Assembly (NCBI RefSeq): GCF_009827325.1
Contig: NZ_WTYC01000001.1
Span: 831,916-895,915 of the forward strand
Direction: 5' to 3'
DNA from: Qipengyuania vulgaris
GTDB taxonomy: Bacteria > Pseudomonadota > Alphaproteobacteria > Sphingomonadales > Sphingomonadaceae
DNA length: 64,000 nt
Shown here piece after piece: positions 56,696 to 64,000 of the stretch (positions within the stretch are counted from its first letter, which is position 1; each line of letters starts with the position of its first letter). The notes beneath the pieces were generated by a model that saw only the letters and a list, made by a program, of their open reading frames with translations, had not been told where the DNA came from and searched no databases. Position numbers and translations under genes: made by a program.

Positions 56696-58006
56696 ATGTC
56701 TGTCCTAACCTCGGTTGCGGCTTACGCCGTGCCTGCCGCCTCGATCTGGGGAATCTATTCGATTGGTAGGTTCAGATCGCTTGCCAAGGCCCGCGAAATA
56801 CTGACCGATGCCACTGAAGCGGGCTTGACCGAACCGCCCTCGCTCCATCCGGCGATCGACACCGACAAGTGTATCGGCTGCAATTCGTGTGCCCTCGCCT
56901 GTCCCGAAGGCAACGTGCTCGGGATCGTCGAAGAAAAGGCGACGCTGATCGACCCGACCCGTTGTATCGGACATGGCGCATGCGCTGCAGCGTGCCCGGT
57001 CGGCGCGATCCAGCTTGTCTTCGGCACGGAGAAACGCGGTATGGACATTCCGTGGGTGAGCCCGGAGTTCCAGACCAATGTGCCCGGCATTTATATCGCA
57101 GGCGAGCTGGGCGGGATGGGCCTCATCCGCAATGCGGTTACTCAGGGCCGCGAGGCGGTCGAGAACATCGCGCGCACCCTCACAGACGATCCCGCCGCTC
57201 CGGACGAACTGGACTTGTTTATCGTTGGAGCCGGCCCGACAGGTATCGCAGCCAGCCTCGGTGCGACGAAGGCGGGTCTTCGCTTCAAGACTGCCGAACA
57301 GGACAGCCTCGGCGGCACGGTCGCCCACTATCCCAGGGGCAAGGTGGTGATGACAGCACCAGTCGAACTCCCCCTTTATGGCACGATGGATTTCCGCTCG
57401 GTCACCAAGGAGGAGCTGATCGCGCTGTGGACGCAGGTAATCGATCAGACAGGAGTCGAGATCGGCTATGACGAGCGGGTCATCTCCATAGACGCCACGG
57501 AGACCGGCTTCGCGATCGAGACATCCGCAGGCAGTTACCGCGCGAAGAAGGTGCTGCTTGCCATCGGACGGCGTGGCTCACCGCGAAAGCTCGGCGTTCC
57601 GGGCGAAGACGGCACCAATGTCCTGTACAGGCTGAAGGATCCCGAAGACCACATCGGCAAGCGGGTCCTCGTCGTAGGCGGCGGCGACAGTGCTTTGGAA
57701 GCCGCAATCGCCATGGCGGAAACGCAGCGAATCGAAGTGACGCTCAGCTACCGGGGCGAAGCCTTTTCCCGCGCCCGCAAGCTAAACCGGGACCGGATCG
57801 ACGAACTGGCGACTTCGGGCCAGATCGACGTCATGCTCGCCAGCGAGGTCAAGGAGATCGCGGAGAAGGTATCGATCCTGCGGAGCGACGGAATCGAGGA
57901 GGCGCTGCCTAACGACGTGGTTATCATCTGCGCTGGCGGTGTGCTTCCCATCCCCTTGCTCGAAAAGCTAGGGGTGGAAATCGAGCGGAAACATGGAACT
58001 GCCTGA
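56696..58006 (+). CDS. Membrane-anchored 2x[4Fe-4S] thioredoxin-reductase-like flavoprotein
   Basis: 436 residues. N-terminal hydrophobic stretch (VLTSVAAYAVPAASIWGIYSIG), then two ferredoxin motifs CIGCNSCALACP and CIGHGACAAACP (residues about 59-100), then an FAD/NAD(P)-binding oxidoreductase with FIVGAGPTGIAASLGATKAGL, VLLAIGRRGSPRKLGVPG and VLVVGGGDSALEAAIAM. No CxxC thioredoxin-type disulfide is seen in the middle domain. It probably moves electrons between NAD(P)H, Fe-S and the adjacent cytochrome b-like protein, whose gene diverges from it. Confidence 0.85.
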   Translation: MSVLTSVAAYAVPAASIWGIYSIGRFRSLAKAREILTDATEAGLTEPPSLHPAIDTDKCIGCNSCALACPEGNVLGIVEEKATLIDPTRCIGHGACAAACPVGAIQLVFGTEKRGMDIPWVSPEFQTNVPGIYIAGELGGMGLIRNAVTQGREAVENIARTLTDDPAAPDELDLFIVGAGPTGIAASLGATKAGLRFKTAEQDSLGGTVAHYPRGKVVMTAPVELPLYGTMDFRSVTKEELIALWTQVIDQTGVEIGYDERVISIDATETGFAIETSAGSYRAKKVLLAIGRRGSPRKLGVPGEDGTNVLYRLKDPEDHIGKRVLVVGGGDSALEAAIAMAETQRIEVTLSYRGEAFSRARKLNRDRIDELATSGQIDVMLASEVKEIAEKVSILRSDGIEEALPNDVVIICAGGVLPIPLLEKLGVEIERKHGTA

Positions 58007-58016
58007 TCGACAAAGA

Positions 58017-59081
58017 TCAACGCACACCTAGTTCTCGTGCTGTCGCATTGACGCGGGCCACTCCTGCGCTGTTTCGTGCCAGTACGCTGCGCGCAGTCGC
58101 AAGATCTTGCACAGCCTGATCGTACTCGCCGCGTACCATTCTCGAACGGATCAGGCGCGACCATCCTTCTGGGTCGTTGGGGTTCTGGGACAGGCGAACG
58201 GCTAGTCCTTCGACCATCCGATCAACCATGGCCTCTTGCTCCTGCTGCGAAAGCCGGGATGCCGCATCAATAGTGTCCTGATCCAGAACTGGCATTGTCG
58301 AATTGGCCTCAGTCCCGGCAGTTCGGACGAGCCTGTCGGAGACATCCACATCCAGTTCGGACGCGGCCTTCGCGATGTCGACGCTCAGCTCGCTTTGCCA
58401 TGCGGCATCGGCTAGTGTTTCGTTGGCCAGAACAATCCATTCATCCAGTGCCTGTCGCTTGCGGCCTTTCTGGTAGTCGGACTTCGCAATGAAATAGCGC
58501 GCGCGAACGTCAGATTGGTCTATTTCTCTGGCCTGCTTAAAATGCCTAAGCGCTTCATCCGAAACCATCCCATCGTTCATCGCCGTTAGCGCCTCACCGT
58601 ACCCAGTGTGCGCGGTCGCATCGCCCGGTAGGAGAGCCACCGCTTTCCGGTAGGGCATGACCGCATCCGCCGGCCGATCGGTCATCAAATATGCCCAACC
58701 CAACATTCGGAAACCTTCACCGTCTTCGGGATTTCGCTCCAGCCGCGCCTCGAGCCGCTCGATCATGGTCTCGACATCCGCGATACTGGGGTCAACTGGT
58801 CCGGCAGTACCAGGAGCAAGGCTTTGCGGTCCAGCCAAAGGAGGCACACTGCGAGAATTGCCATAGCCGATCGCAATCGCAAGGACCGCAAGGCTGAAAA
58901 GAAGCACAGCGATGGATTTAAGCCGATAGAGGCGCTTGGGATCGAGAATATGCGTCGCGCTTGCTGATACCTCTGAGTGTACGCCGTTGGCTGAGCTTCG
59001 AGAATAACGCTGCCACGCGAGCGTCAGCAAGGCGCCTGCGGCCACGCCCGACAGAAGCAGCAATATCCATTGCGGCAACAT
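58017..59081 (-). CDS. CcmI-like c-type cytochrome biogenesis TPR protein
   Basis: 354 residues. Two N-terminal membrane segments (PQWILLLLSGVAAGALLTLAWQRY and YRLKSIAVLLFSLAVLAIAIGYG) then TPR motifs (NPEDGEGFRMLGWAYLMTDRPADAVMPYRKAVALLPGDATAHTGYGEALTAMNDG...). This is the CcmI layout: it chaperones apocytochrome c to the haem lyase. The gene lies alone beside the multiheme genes, away from any visible ccm operon, so it may be a dedicated copy for the 26 CxxCH sites. Convergent with the flavoprotein gene (10 bp gap). Confidence 0.78.
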   Translation of the reverse strand: MLPQWILLLLSGVAAGALLTLAWQRYSRSSANGVHSEVSASATHILDPKRLYRLKSIAVLLFSLAVLAIAIGYGNSRSVPPLAGPQSLAPGTAGPVDPSIADVETMIERLEARLERNPEDGEGFRMLGWAYLMTDRPADAVMPYRKAVALLPGDATAHTGYGEALTAMNDGMVSDEALRHFKQAREIDQSDVRARYFIAKSDYQKGRKRQALDEWIVLANETLADAAWQSELSVDIAKAASELDVDVSDRLVRTAGTEANSTMPVLDQDTIDAASRLSQQEQEAMVDRMVEGLAVRLSQNPNDPEGWSRLIRSRMVRGEYDQAVQDLATARSVLARNSAGVARVNATARELGVR

Positions 59082-59555
59082 TCAATCCTCCGAAAACTCG
59101 GGCGACCGTACGGGAGGATTACAGGGCCGAAGCCCATTTGGATAGTCGACAAACCGAAGTATGGCGGAGAGGGAGGGGTTCGACCTAATCGACTCATACA
59201 ATTGATTCTAATATCATTCATTGAGATATTTTTCGCTATTTACCCCTACAATTACCCCCTTTCCGTTGGAGTAGCTTTTTCGAATTGCTGACTTTTAGTC
59301 GCGCCTGCATCTCGCTCACTCCTTATTCCTGAACCTGATCACGTTCGACTTTCGCTCCGAGAAACAAAAAGCGACACTGGGCAATGGCAGCTTTGCGCCC
59401 CATTTTGGTCAAGAGATGATCATCGAACAAGCTTTCGAAAGCGGACGTCGCGACTGATAATTGTCGATCGGTAACGATTGAAAGAACCAGCCTTACTTCA
59501 GAACCCCCGCTTATCTCCTGCCATCAGGTTGCCCGCGCACTGTAGCGTGCAGTTC
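59082..59555. other. Intergenic region without recognised gene
   Basis: About 470 bp, lower in GC than its neighbours, for example around 59205-59275. No start with a plausible coding frame or RNA cloverleaf found. It leads into the palindrome array before the CPBP gene. Confidence 0.5.
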
Positions 59556-59627
59556 ATTTTCCCAGGAGGAAAGTTTTGACTTGCCTCGAAGGAAAGTCGC
59601 ACCTAGTCATTTTCCTTCGAGGAAAGT
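59556..59627. promoter_or_regulatory. Three 19-bp palindromic operator sites
   Basis: Each site fits ACTTTCCT-N3-AGGAAAGT. Site 1, 59556-59574: ATTTTCCC-agg-AGGAAAGT. Site 2, 59579-59597: ACTTGCCT-cga-AGGAAAGT. Site 3, 59609-59627: ATTTTCCT-tcg-AGGAAAGT. The right half is identical in all three; the left halves differ by one or two bases. They end 12 bp before the CPBP start. The operon encodes its own winged-helix regulator, the obvious candidate binder. Confidence 0.7.
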
Positions 59628-59639
59628 GAGGGTTTGGCA

Positions 59640-60467
59640 ATGGATTTGGTAGACAGTTTGGTCCTTCTGGTCGTGCTGGGCGGGCTCGCGTGGATGTCTT
59701 GGCGCGATGCGCGCGACTACGCAGCTTTCAAGAAGTTTGATTCCAGCGCGGACCGGGTGCGCTTCTACCGCCGATGGACTGTCGTTCCGATGGCGCTTTT
59801 CGGTGTCGGTGGGTTAGCCGTGCTGCTGACCTTCGGGAGACTGGACTCACTATACTCCTTGCCCGTCGAATTCGCGCCATTGATCGCTCCCTTCGAGGCA
59901 GCTTCGGAACCCGAAGGTTCCAGCTTTGAAACGGTGCTCGGAATGGCCATTGGCTTGCTTCTAGGCCTTACCATCACGGCCGTGGTCTGGCGTCGGCGGT
60001 TGAAGAAGATGTCACAACCGGTGGTCGGCGACATTGAAGCTCTCCTGCCGCGCAACGGAAAGGAGGTGGCATCCTGCATCCCTCTGGCTCTGAATGCCGG
60101 CATCAGCGAGGAAATCTTCTATCGCGTCGCCCTCCCGCTGTTGGTGCTAGAAGCTACCGGATCAATATCGGCGTCGCTGATGATCTCGATCGCGGCATTC
60201 GGATTGGCGCACTGGTATCAGGGTTGGAAGGGCGTGCTCGCGACCAGTGCGATGGGTGCGCTCTTCTTCTGGTTCTATCTCTCGAACGGATCCATCATCA
60301 AGCCGATTGCGATGCACGTGCTCATCGATATGATCGGCTTGGTGATCAGGCCTTTGGTTTCCCAGTATCTGGCTAGGCGACGTGCAAGTGCCGAGGCGAG
60401 TGAGGGGGCTGTGCCAGCAATGCCGGCAGGAGCAGCTACGGTTGTCGAGACGGAGGCAAGCACATGA
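59640..60467 (+). CDS. CPBP family intramembrane glutamic endopeptidase
   Basis: 275 residues from ATG 59640 (GTGAGGG upstream). Multiple membrane segments. The three CPBP motifs are intact: EExxxR in GISEEIFYRVALPLL, FxxxH in FGLAHWYQGWKG and HxxxD in MHVLIDMIGL. CPBP (Abi/CaaX) proteases cleave within membranes, with roles from prenyl-protein processing to bacteriocin immunity. First gene of a three-gene operon, behind three palindromes. Confidence 0.87.
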   Translation: MDLVDSLVLLVVLGGLAWMSWRDARDYAAFKKFDSSADRVRFYRRWTVVPMALFGVGGLAVLLTFGRLDSLYSLPVEFAPLIAPFEAASEPEGSSFETVLGMAIGLLLGLTITAVVWRRRLKKMSQPVVGDIEALLPRNGKEVASCIPLALNAGISEEIFYRVALPLLVLEATGSISASLMISIAAFGLAHWYQGWKGVLATSAMGALFFWFYLSNGSIIKPIAMHVLIDMIGLVIRPLVSQYLARRRASAEASEGAVPAMPAGAATVVETEAST

Positions 60468-60913
60468 ACAACTCTGAGGATCCACGGGACGCACTGGCAG
60501 CTCTCGAGTCCACGAATGATCGTCTGGCGAGACGAATGAGGTGGCCGATCTGGAGGCATTTTGCCGGTGGATTGCTCATGACGCTGATGGTCGCGGCAGT
60601 AGCTCTCCCTCGTAATGTCGCAGCCGTGGTCTTCGTGACGGCAATGGTCCTGATGTTGTTGATTGTCCGGGACGATAAGAAGCGCCACGGCATGTTCGTG
60701 AGCGGATATCAACGAGGCAGGACCGTGTGGATCGTAGCCGCGATCATCGTCCTGAACCTATCCGCGCTGGTCATCGTCCTCACCCAGTTCGAGGACCCGA
60801 CCGACGATCCATGGTTCTGGGTGACGTTGTCAATCGTCGCTTTCGGGACATCGGGACTCAGCTGGATCTGGGAACGGGTGTATCGCGGAGATGTGCGTGA
60901 AGGGAGGTTATGA
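60464..60913 (+). CDS. Small membrane protein of unknown function
   Basis: 149 residues, four hydrophobic segments (IWRHFAGGLLMTLMVAAVALP, NVAAVVFVTAMVLMLLIV, VWIVAAIIVLNLSALVIVLTQF, WFWVTLSIVAFGTSGLSWIW). No family recognised. It overlaps the CPBP gene before it by 4 bp and the regulator after it by 4 bp, so it is translated with both. It resembles membrane partners commonly encoded next to winged-helix regulators of this kind. Confidence 0.78.
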   Translation: MNNSEDPRDALAALESTNDRLARRMRWPIWRHFAGGLLMTLMVAAVALPRNVAAVVFVTAMVLMLLIVRDDKKRHGMFVSGYQRGRTVWIVAAIIVLNLSALVIVLTQFEDPTDDPWFWVTLSIVAFGTSGLSWIWERVYRGDVREGRL

Positions 60914-61227
60914 GCGTGGGTCTCGACGAGATGTTCAACGCTTCCGCGCGCCTGCAGATCGCAGCAATTCTTCTCCGCGCCGACGAAGCCGAATTCTCGG
61001 TCATTCGAGACGTCATCGAGGTGAGCGACTCCGCTCTTTCGAAACATCTCTCGACACTGTCAGAAGCGGGCTATGTATCGATCAAGAAAGCGCCCCGGAA
61101 CGGCCGCCGGCGAACTTGGGCAGCGCTCACGTCTAAGGGCCGACGGGCCTTTCAGCAGCACGTGAAGGCGCTCCAGGAAATGATCACGGTGGCGGACGAG
61201 AAGATCGGTGAGACTGCTTCGGACTAG
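60910..61227 (+). CDS. Winged-helix transcriptional regulator (HTH_34-like)
   Basis: 105 residues, RBS AGGGAGG. MSVGLDEMFNASARLQIAAILLRADEAEFSVIRDVIEVSDSALSKHLSTLSEAGYVSIKKAPRNGRRRTWAALTSKGRRAF is a compact winged helix (helix 3 SDSALSKHLSTLSEAGY; wing RRRTWAALT). It acts as a dimer on DNA. It is the last gene of the CPBP operon and is the probable ligand of the palindromes upstream, giving autoregulation. Confidence 0.85.
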   Translation: MSVGLDEMFNASARLQIAAILLRADEAEFSVIRDVIEVSDSALSKHLSTLSEAGYVSIKKAPRNGRRRTWAALTSKGRRAFQQHVKALQEMITVADEKIGETASD

Positions 61228-61770
61228 ATGACACTGAGGACTACTATTAAGCTGTCGAACTGAATGCCCAGGTCGCGGGGCTATTGAACGGTTTGAGGCC
61301 GAAATGGCCGAACGGCGAACCTCTGCCCGTTCACGCCACTTTGGGCTTCCATTGCCAGTTTATGGGAGCGCTCTGAATGTCCGCAACAGAGGGCTGGAGC
61401 TTTCATAAAAGCGGACTCGCTGACCGTCTGCTTTTTGGGGCTTGCTTTCCGAAACCGGACAGTCTCCTCCCGTTTAGAGTTTCGGACGCCGTGAGGCGTC
61501 GGAAAGTCGACGGTGCCCGAACCCGCGGGCCGCACGCGATGAGCTATGGGGATTTTGATTTCGGGTTTGTCCGGGCGTCTGCTGACGGTGCCGATAAGCG
61601 GACGTGCCTGAGAGCAGCCTGTCCGATTTTGTGGAGACACAGCAGCCGTGGGAAGCGCGTCCGTCCGATTTTGGCGATGGGACGACCGCTCTTGGACGGA
61701 CGATATGCAGACGTCCTTGTCGCCGGAAGCGTGGCTGCGGCGGGGCGCGAGGGTGTCGGGCCGTGCCGGA
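61228..61770. other. Non-coding stretch between the regulator and the IS91 transposase
   Basis: About 540 bp. It holds no supported gene; short open frames here lack family features. A hairpin GACGCC-GTGA-GGCGTC lies at 61485-61500 and may mark the ori end of the IS91 element. Confidence 0.5.
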
Positions 61771-62964
61771 TCACGGCGTGGGCATGCCGGATGGGACGAT
61801 CGGGTATGGCGGACCGCGCGGCAGGTGGCAGCGCTGGAACGTCTCGATGACGACCATGCGCCCGCCGCAGCAAGGGCATGCCGGACGCGGATCGGGCGGT
61901 TCGATGGAGGGCTCGTCCGTCGCCGGCGGTGCGATCGCTAGCAGCTGACGGGCGCGTTCGAGATGGGCTTTGCGGGTGCTGGCGGCGAGCAGGCCGTAGT
62001 GGCGGATGCGGTGGAACCCGCGCGGCAGGCAGTGCAGCAGGAAGCGGCGGATGAACTCGTCGGCGCTGAGCGTCATCACTTGCTGACGGTCTGGCGCGGA
62101 GCGGCGATAATCCTTGTAGCGGAACGTGACGCCGCTCTCGCCGAACCGGAGGAGACGGCTGTTCGAGATGGCGATCCGGTGGGTGTAGCGCGACAGATAG
62201 GCGAGCACTGCCTCGGGACCGGCGAACGGCGGCTTGGCATAGACCACCCAGCGCTTCTTGCGCACTGGCGACAGGTGGCGCAGCAACGCGCGCCGGTCAG
62301 CAAGAGGTGCCAGCTGGCTGAAGAAGGCGAGCTTACCGGCATCGTGCAGCGCCAGCAGCCGGGTGAGGAACAGGCGGCGGAAGAGTGCACCCAGCACTCG
62401 CACCGGAAGGAGGAAAGCCGGGCGGGAGGATATCCATCTCTCCCCGTCCAGCGCGATGCCGCCTCCCGGCACGATCATGTGGATGTGCGGATGGTGGGTC
62501 ATGGCCGAACCCCAGGTGTGAAGCACGGCGGTGATGCCGATCCGGGCGCCGAGATGCCTGGGATCGGCGGCGATGGTCAGCATCGTCTCCGAGGCGGTCT
62601 TGAACAGCAGGTCGTAGAGGAGCGCCTTGTTGGTGAACGCGATCTCGGCGATCTCGGCGGGCAGCGTGAACACGACATGGAAGTAACCGACCGGCAGCAG
62701 GTCGGCCTCGCGCGCGGCGAGCCAGGTCCGTGCGGCGGCGCCCTGGCACTTGGGGCAATGCCGGTTGCGGCAGGAGTTGTAGGCGATCCGCCAGTGCCCG
62801 CAGTCGGTGCAGGCCTCGACATGCCCGCCCAGCGCGGCGGTGCGGCAGTGCTCGATCGCCGACATGACCTTGAGCTGCTGCAGGCTCAGATGCCCGGCAT
62901 GGGTAGCCCGATAAGCTGGCCCGGCGGCACGCAAGACATCGGCGACCTCGAGTGAGGCGCGCAC
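61771..62964 (-). CDS. IS91 family transposase (HUH, single catalytic Tyr)
   Basis: 397 residues from GTG 62964. N-terminal zinc finger (HVEACTDCGHWRIAYNSCRNRHCPKCQ), HUH metal motif MTHHPHIHMIVPGGG, and the C-terminal tyrosine block LPRGFHRIRHYGLLAASTR. Y1 rolling-circle transposases of this type move IS91 and related ISCR elements. The C-terminus ends with a second CxxC (DPRPACPCCGGRMVVIETFQRC). Downstream of an integrase gene in the same direction; the frame is complete. Confidence 0.92.
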   Translation of the reverse strand: MRASLEVADVLRAAGPAYRATHAGHLSLQQLKVMSAIEHCRTAALGGHVEACTDCGHWRIAYNSCRNRHCPKCQGAAARTWLAAREADLLPVGYFHVVFTLPAEIAEIAFTNKALLYDLLFKTASETMLTIAADPRHLGARIGITAVLHTWGSAMTHHPHIHMIVPGGGIALDGERWISSRPAFLLPVRVLGALFRRLFLTRLLALHDAGKLAFFSQLAPLADRRALLRHLSPVRKKRWVVYAKPPFAGPEAVLAYLSRYTHRIAISNSRLLRFGESGVTFRYKDYRRSAPDRQQVMTLSADEFIRRFLLHCLPRGFHRIRHYGLLAASTRKAHLERARQLLAIAPPATDEPSIEPPDPRPACPCCGGRMVVIETFQRCHLPRGPPYPIVPSGMPTP

Positions 62965-62970
62965 CGGCTC

Positions 62971-63879
62971 TCAGCCGCTTGGCGCCTTCTTGTCCGGTGC
63001 CGCGAGCGCGAGCCGATCGAGCGGGCTGACCACCGCCCGCATCGTCTTGGTCGCCACCTGGGCGTAGAACGCGGTGGTGCCCAGCTTGGCGTGGCCGAGC
63101 AGCACCTGGATGACGCGGATATCGACCCCGTCCTCGAGCAGGTGGGTCGCAAAACTGTGCCGCAGGGTGTGCGGTCCGACCCGCCTGGCGATGTCGGCTG
63201 CCTCGGCGGCTTCGACGACGACGCGGTGGAGCTGCCGTGTGCTGATCGGCAGCATGGCGCCTCGACCGGGGAAGAGCCAGCCATCGGCGTGGAGCACGCC
63301 CTGCTGCCGGCCCGCGCGCCACCAGTCGCGCAGCAGCACGAGCAACCCTTCGGGCAGCATGGCATTGCGATAGCGCCCGCCCTTGCCGCGTTCGATCCTG
63401 AGCAGCATGCGCTTGCTGTCGATATCGCGCACCTTGAGCGCCGCGACCTCGCCGACGCGCAGACCCGCGCCATAGGCGACCGACAACGCGGCCTGGTGCT
63501 TGAGGCAGGTGGTCGCATCGAGCAGCCGCTTCACCTCGCTCTGCGTCAACACCACCGGGATCTTGCGGGCGTGCGCGGTGCGGACCAGCTTACGGGCAAG
63601 CTCGGGACGGTCGAGCGTGTGAGTGAAGAAGAACCGCAGCGCCGACACGATGCTGTTCATGGTCGGCGCCGGGATGCCGGCGTCCCGCTGCTCGATCTGG
63701 AACCGCCGGACATCCTCGGCGGTCGCGGTGTGGGGCGAGCGCCCCAGCCAGGTCGCGAACCGCCCGACATCGCGCAGATAGTTGCGCTGCGTCTCCGGGC
63801 TGAACCGGCGCAGGGTCATATCTTCGATCAGCCGCTGGCGCAGCGGGCTGACAGGCCCAATCGGAATAATCTCGTTCAT
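62971..63879 (-). CDS. Tyrosine recombinase/integrase of the IS91-type element
   Basis: 302 residues. N-terminal core-binding SAM-like domain (LIEDMTLRRFSPETQRNYLRDVGRFATWLG), then catalytic residues: Arg in YGAGLRVGEVAALKVRDID, His-x-x-Arg in GPHTLRHSFATHLLEDG, His in VLLGHAKLGTTAFY with the nucleophile Tyr. Six bases separate it from the transposase gene. Many IS91-like elements of alphaproteobacteria carry such an accessory recombinase. Confidence 0.92.
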   Translation of the reverse strand: MNEIIPIGPVSPLRQRLIEDMTLRRFSPETQRNYLRDVGRFATWLGRSPHTATAEDVRRFQIEQRDAGIPAPTMNSIVSALRFFFTHTLDRPELARKLVRTAHARKIPVVLTQSEVKRLLDATTCLKHQAALSVAYGAGLRVGEVAALKVRDIDSKRMLLRIERGKGGRYRNAMLPEGLLVLLRDWWRAGRQQGVLHADGWLFPGRGAMLPISTRQLHRVVVEAAEAADIARRVGPHTLRHSFATHLLEDGVDIRVIQVLLGHAKLGTTAFYAQVATKTMRAVVSPLDRLALAAPDKKAPSG

Positions 63880-64000
63880 CGTTCGACTCCTCGGTTGAAG
63901 GAGCCACGATCGTCTGCCTCTCTCGGACCAGACGCTACGCCCGTCGTTCTACATCACCCTCACCACAAGCAACCATCCCGCGAAGCGGGTTCGTGCATCG

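Larger units (their letters stand above)
61485..63989 (-). mobile_element. IS91-type insertion sequence (approximate limits)
   Basis: The recombinase and transposase genes together with hairpins at both sides: GACGCC-GTGA-GGCGTC at 61485-61500 and CCCGC-GAA-GCGGG at 63977-63989. IS91 elements have a hairpin near each end and no target duplication, so exact edges cannot be fixed from one copy. The right end may extend beyond the window. Confidence 0.55.

Noticed and set aside
59556..59627. CRISPR-like interpretation of the repeated AGGAAAGT blocks
   Set aside because: Repeats are short palindromes with 4- and 11-bp gaps and no spacers; no cas genes. No CRISPR array found in the window.
61377..61850. 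Plus-strand open frame of 157 codons beside the IS91 transposase
   Set aside because: Composition is random-like, no ribosome site, and it overlaps the transposase end.

Overview
The window looks like chromosomal DNA of a GC-rich, aerobic alphaproteobacterium. The best guess is Sphingomonadales (Erythrobacteraceae-like). Supporting signs are a TonB receptor beside a TPR-sulfotransferase, a SahR-type methionine regulator fused to a methyltransferase domain, a MetH split into two genes, CioAB-type oxidase, and densely overlapping ATGA operons. This assignment is from gene content only; no alignment was possible.

Layout. 1-5420: truncated TPR-sulfotransferase, TonB receptor with a twin-palindrome upstream region, and a decayed BCCT transporter. 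5457-10536 (minus): five-gene molybdenum hydroxylase operon of PaoABC/YagTSR type with its XdhC and MocA-like maturation factors. 10840-10913: tRNA-Gly(CCC). 11029-13350: Cds1-like PLP enzyme plus DUF819 membrane protein. 13441-20614 (plus): valine degradation operon (mmsA, isobutyryl-CoA dehydrogenase, HIBYL-CoA hydrolase, enoyl-CoA hydratase, mmsB) with two paralogous lipoproteins, an I78 inhibitor and a Rid protein embedded in it. 20601-26150 (minus): tandem glycine riboswitch, gcvT-gcvH-gcvPA-gcvPB and an Nmad3 protein. 26233-32740 (minus): SahR operator, sahR-metF-split metH-TauE. 33003-35042: degenerate GH3 protein. 35039-41200 (minus): 5-oxoprolinase with DUF969/DUF979 permease subunits and DUF2891. 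41243-45377 (minus): aldehyde dehydrogenase and the CioAB oxidase with its DUF2474 small subunit. 45557-51110: copper homeostasis island (DUF305, glutaredoxin-MauE, DUF411, DUF2231, CsoR, CopA, CopB) with a palindromic operator. 51201-59081: multiheme cytochrome locus. 59556-61227: CPBP protease, small membrane protein and winged-helix regulator behind three 19-bp palindromes. 61485-63989: IS91-type element with transposase and tyrosine recombinase.

The most unusual content is 51201-59081. A five-helix cytochrome b-like membrane protein, a 21-CxxCH cytochrome built of seven three-heme repeats, a 5-CxxCH cytochrome and a 717-residue beta-barrel lie in one tight minus-strand operon. Divergent to it is a 2x[4Fe-4S] flavoprotein, followed by a convergent CcmI-like haem-ligation factor. 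The order inner membrane - periplasm - outer membrane suggests a porin-cytochrome-type electron conduit. Direct neighbours handle copper, so a redox/metal role is plausible, but the substrate is unknown.
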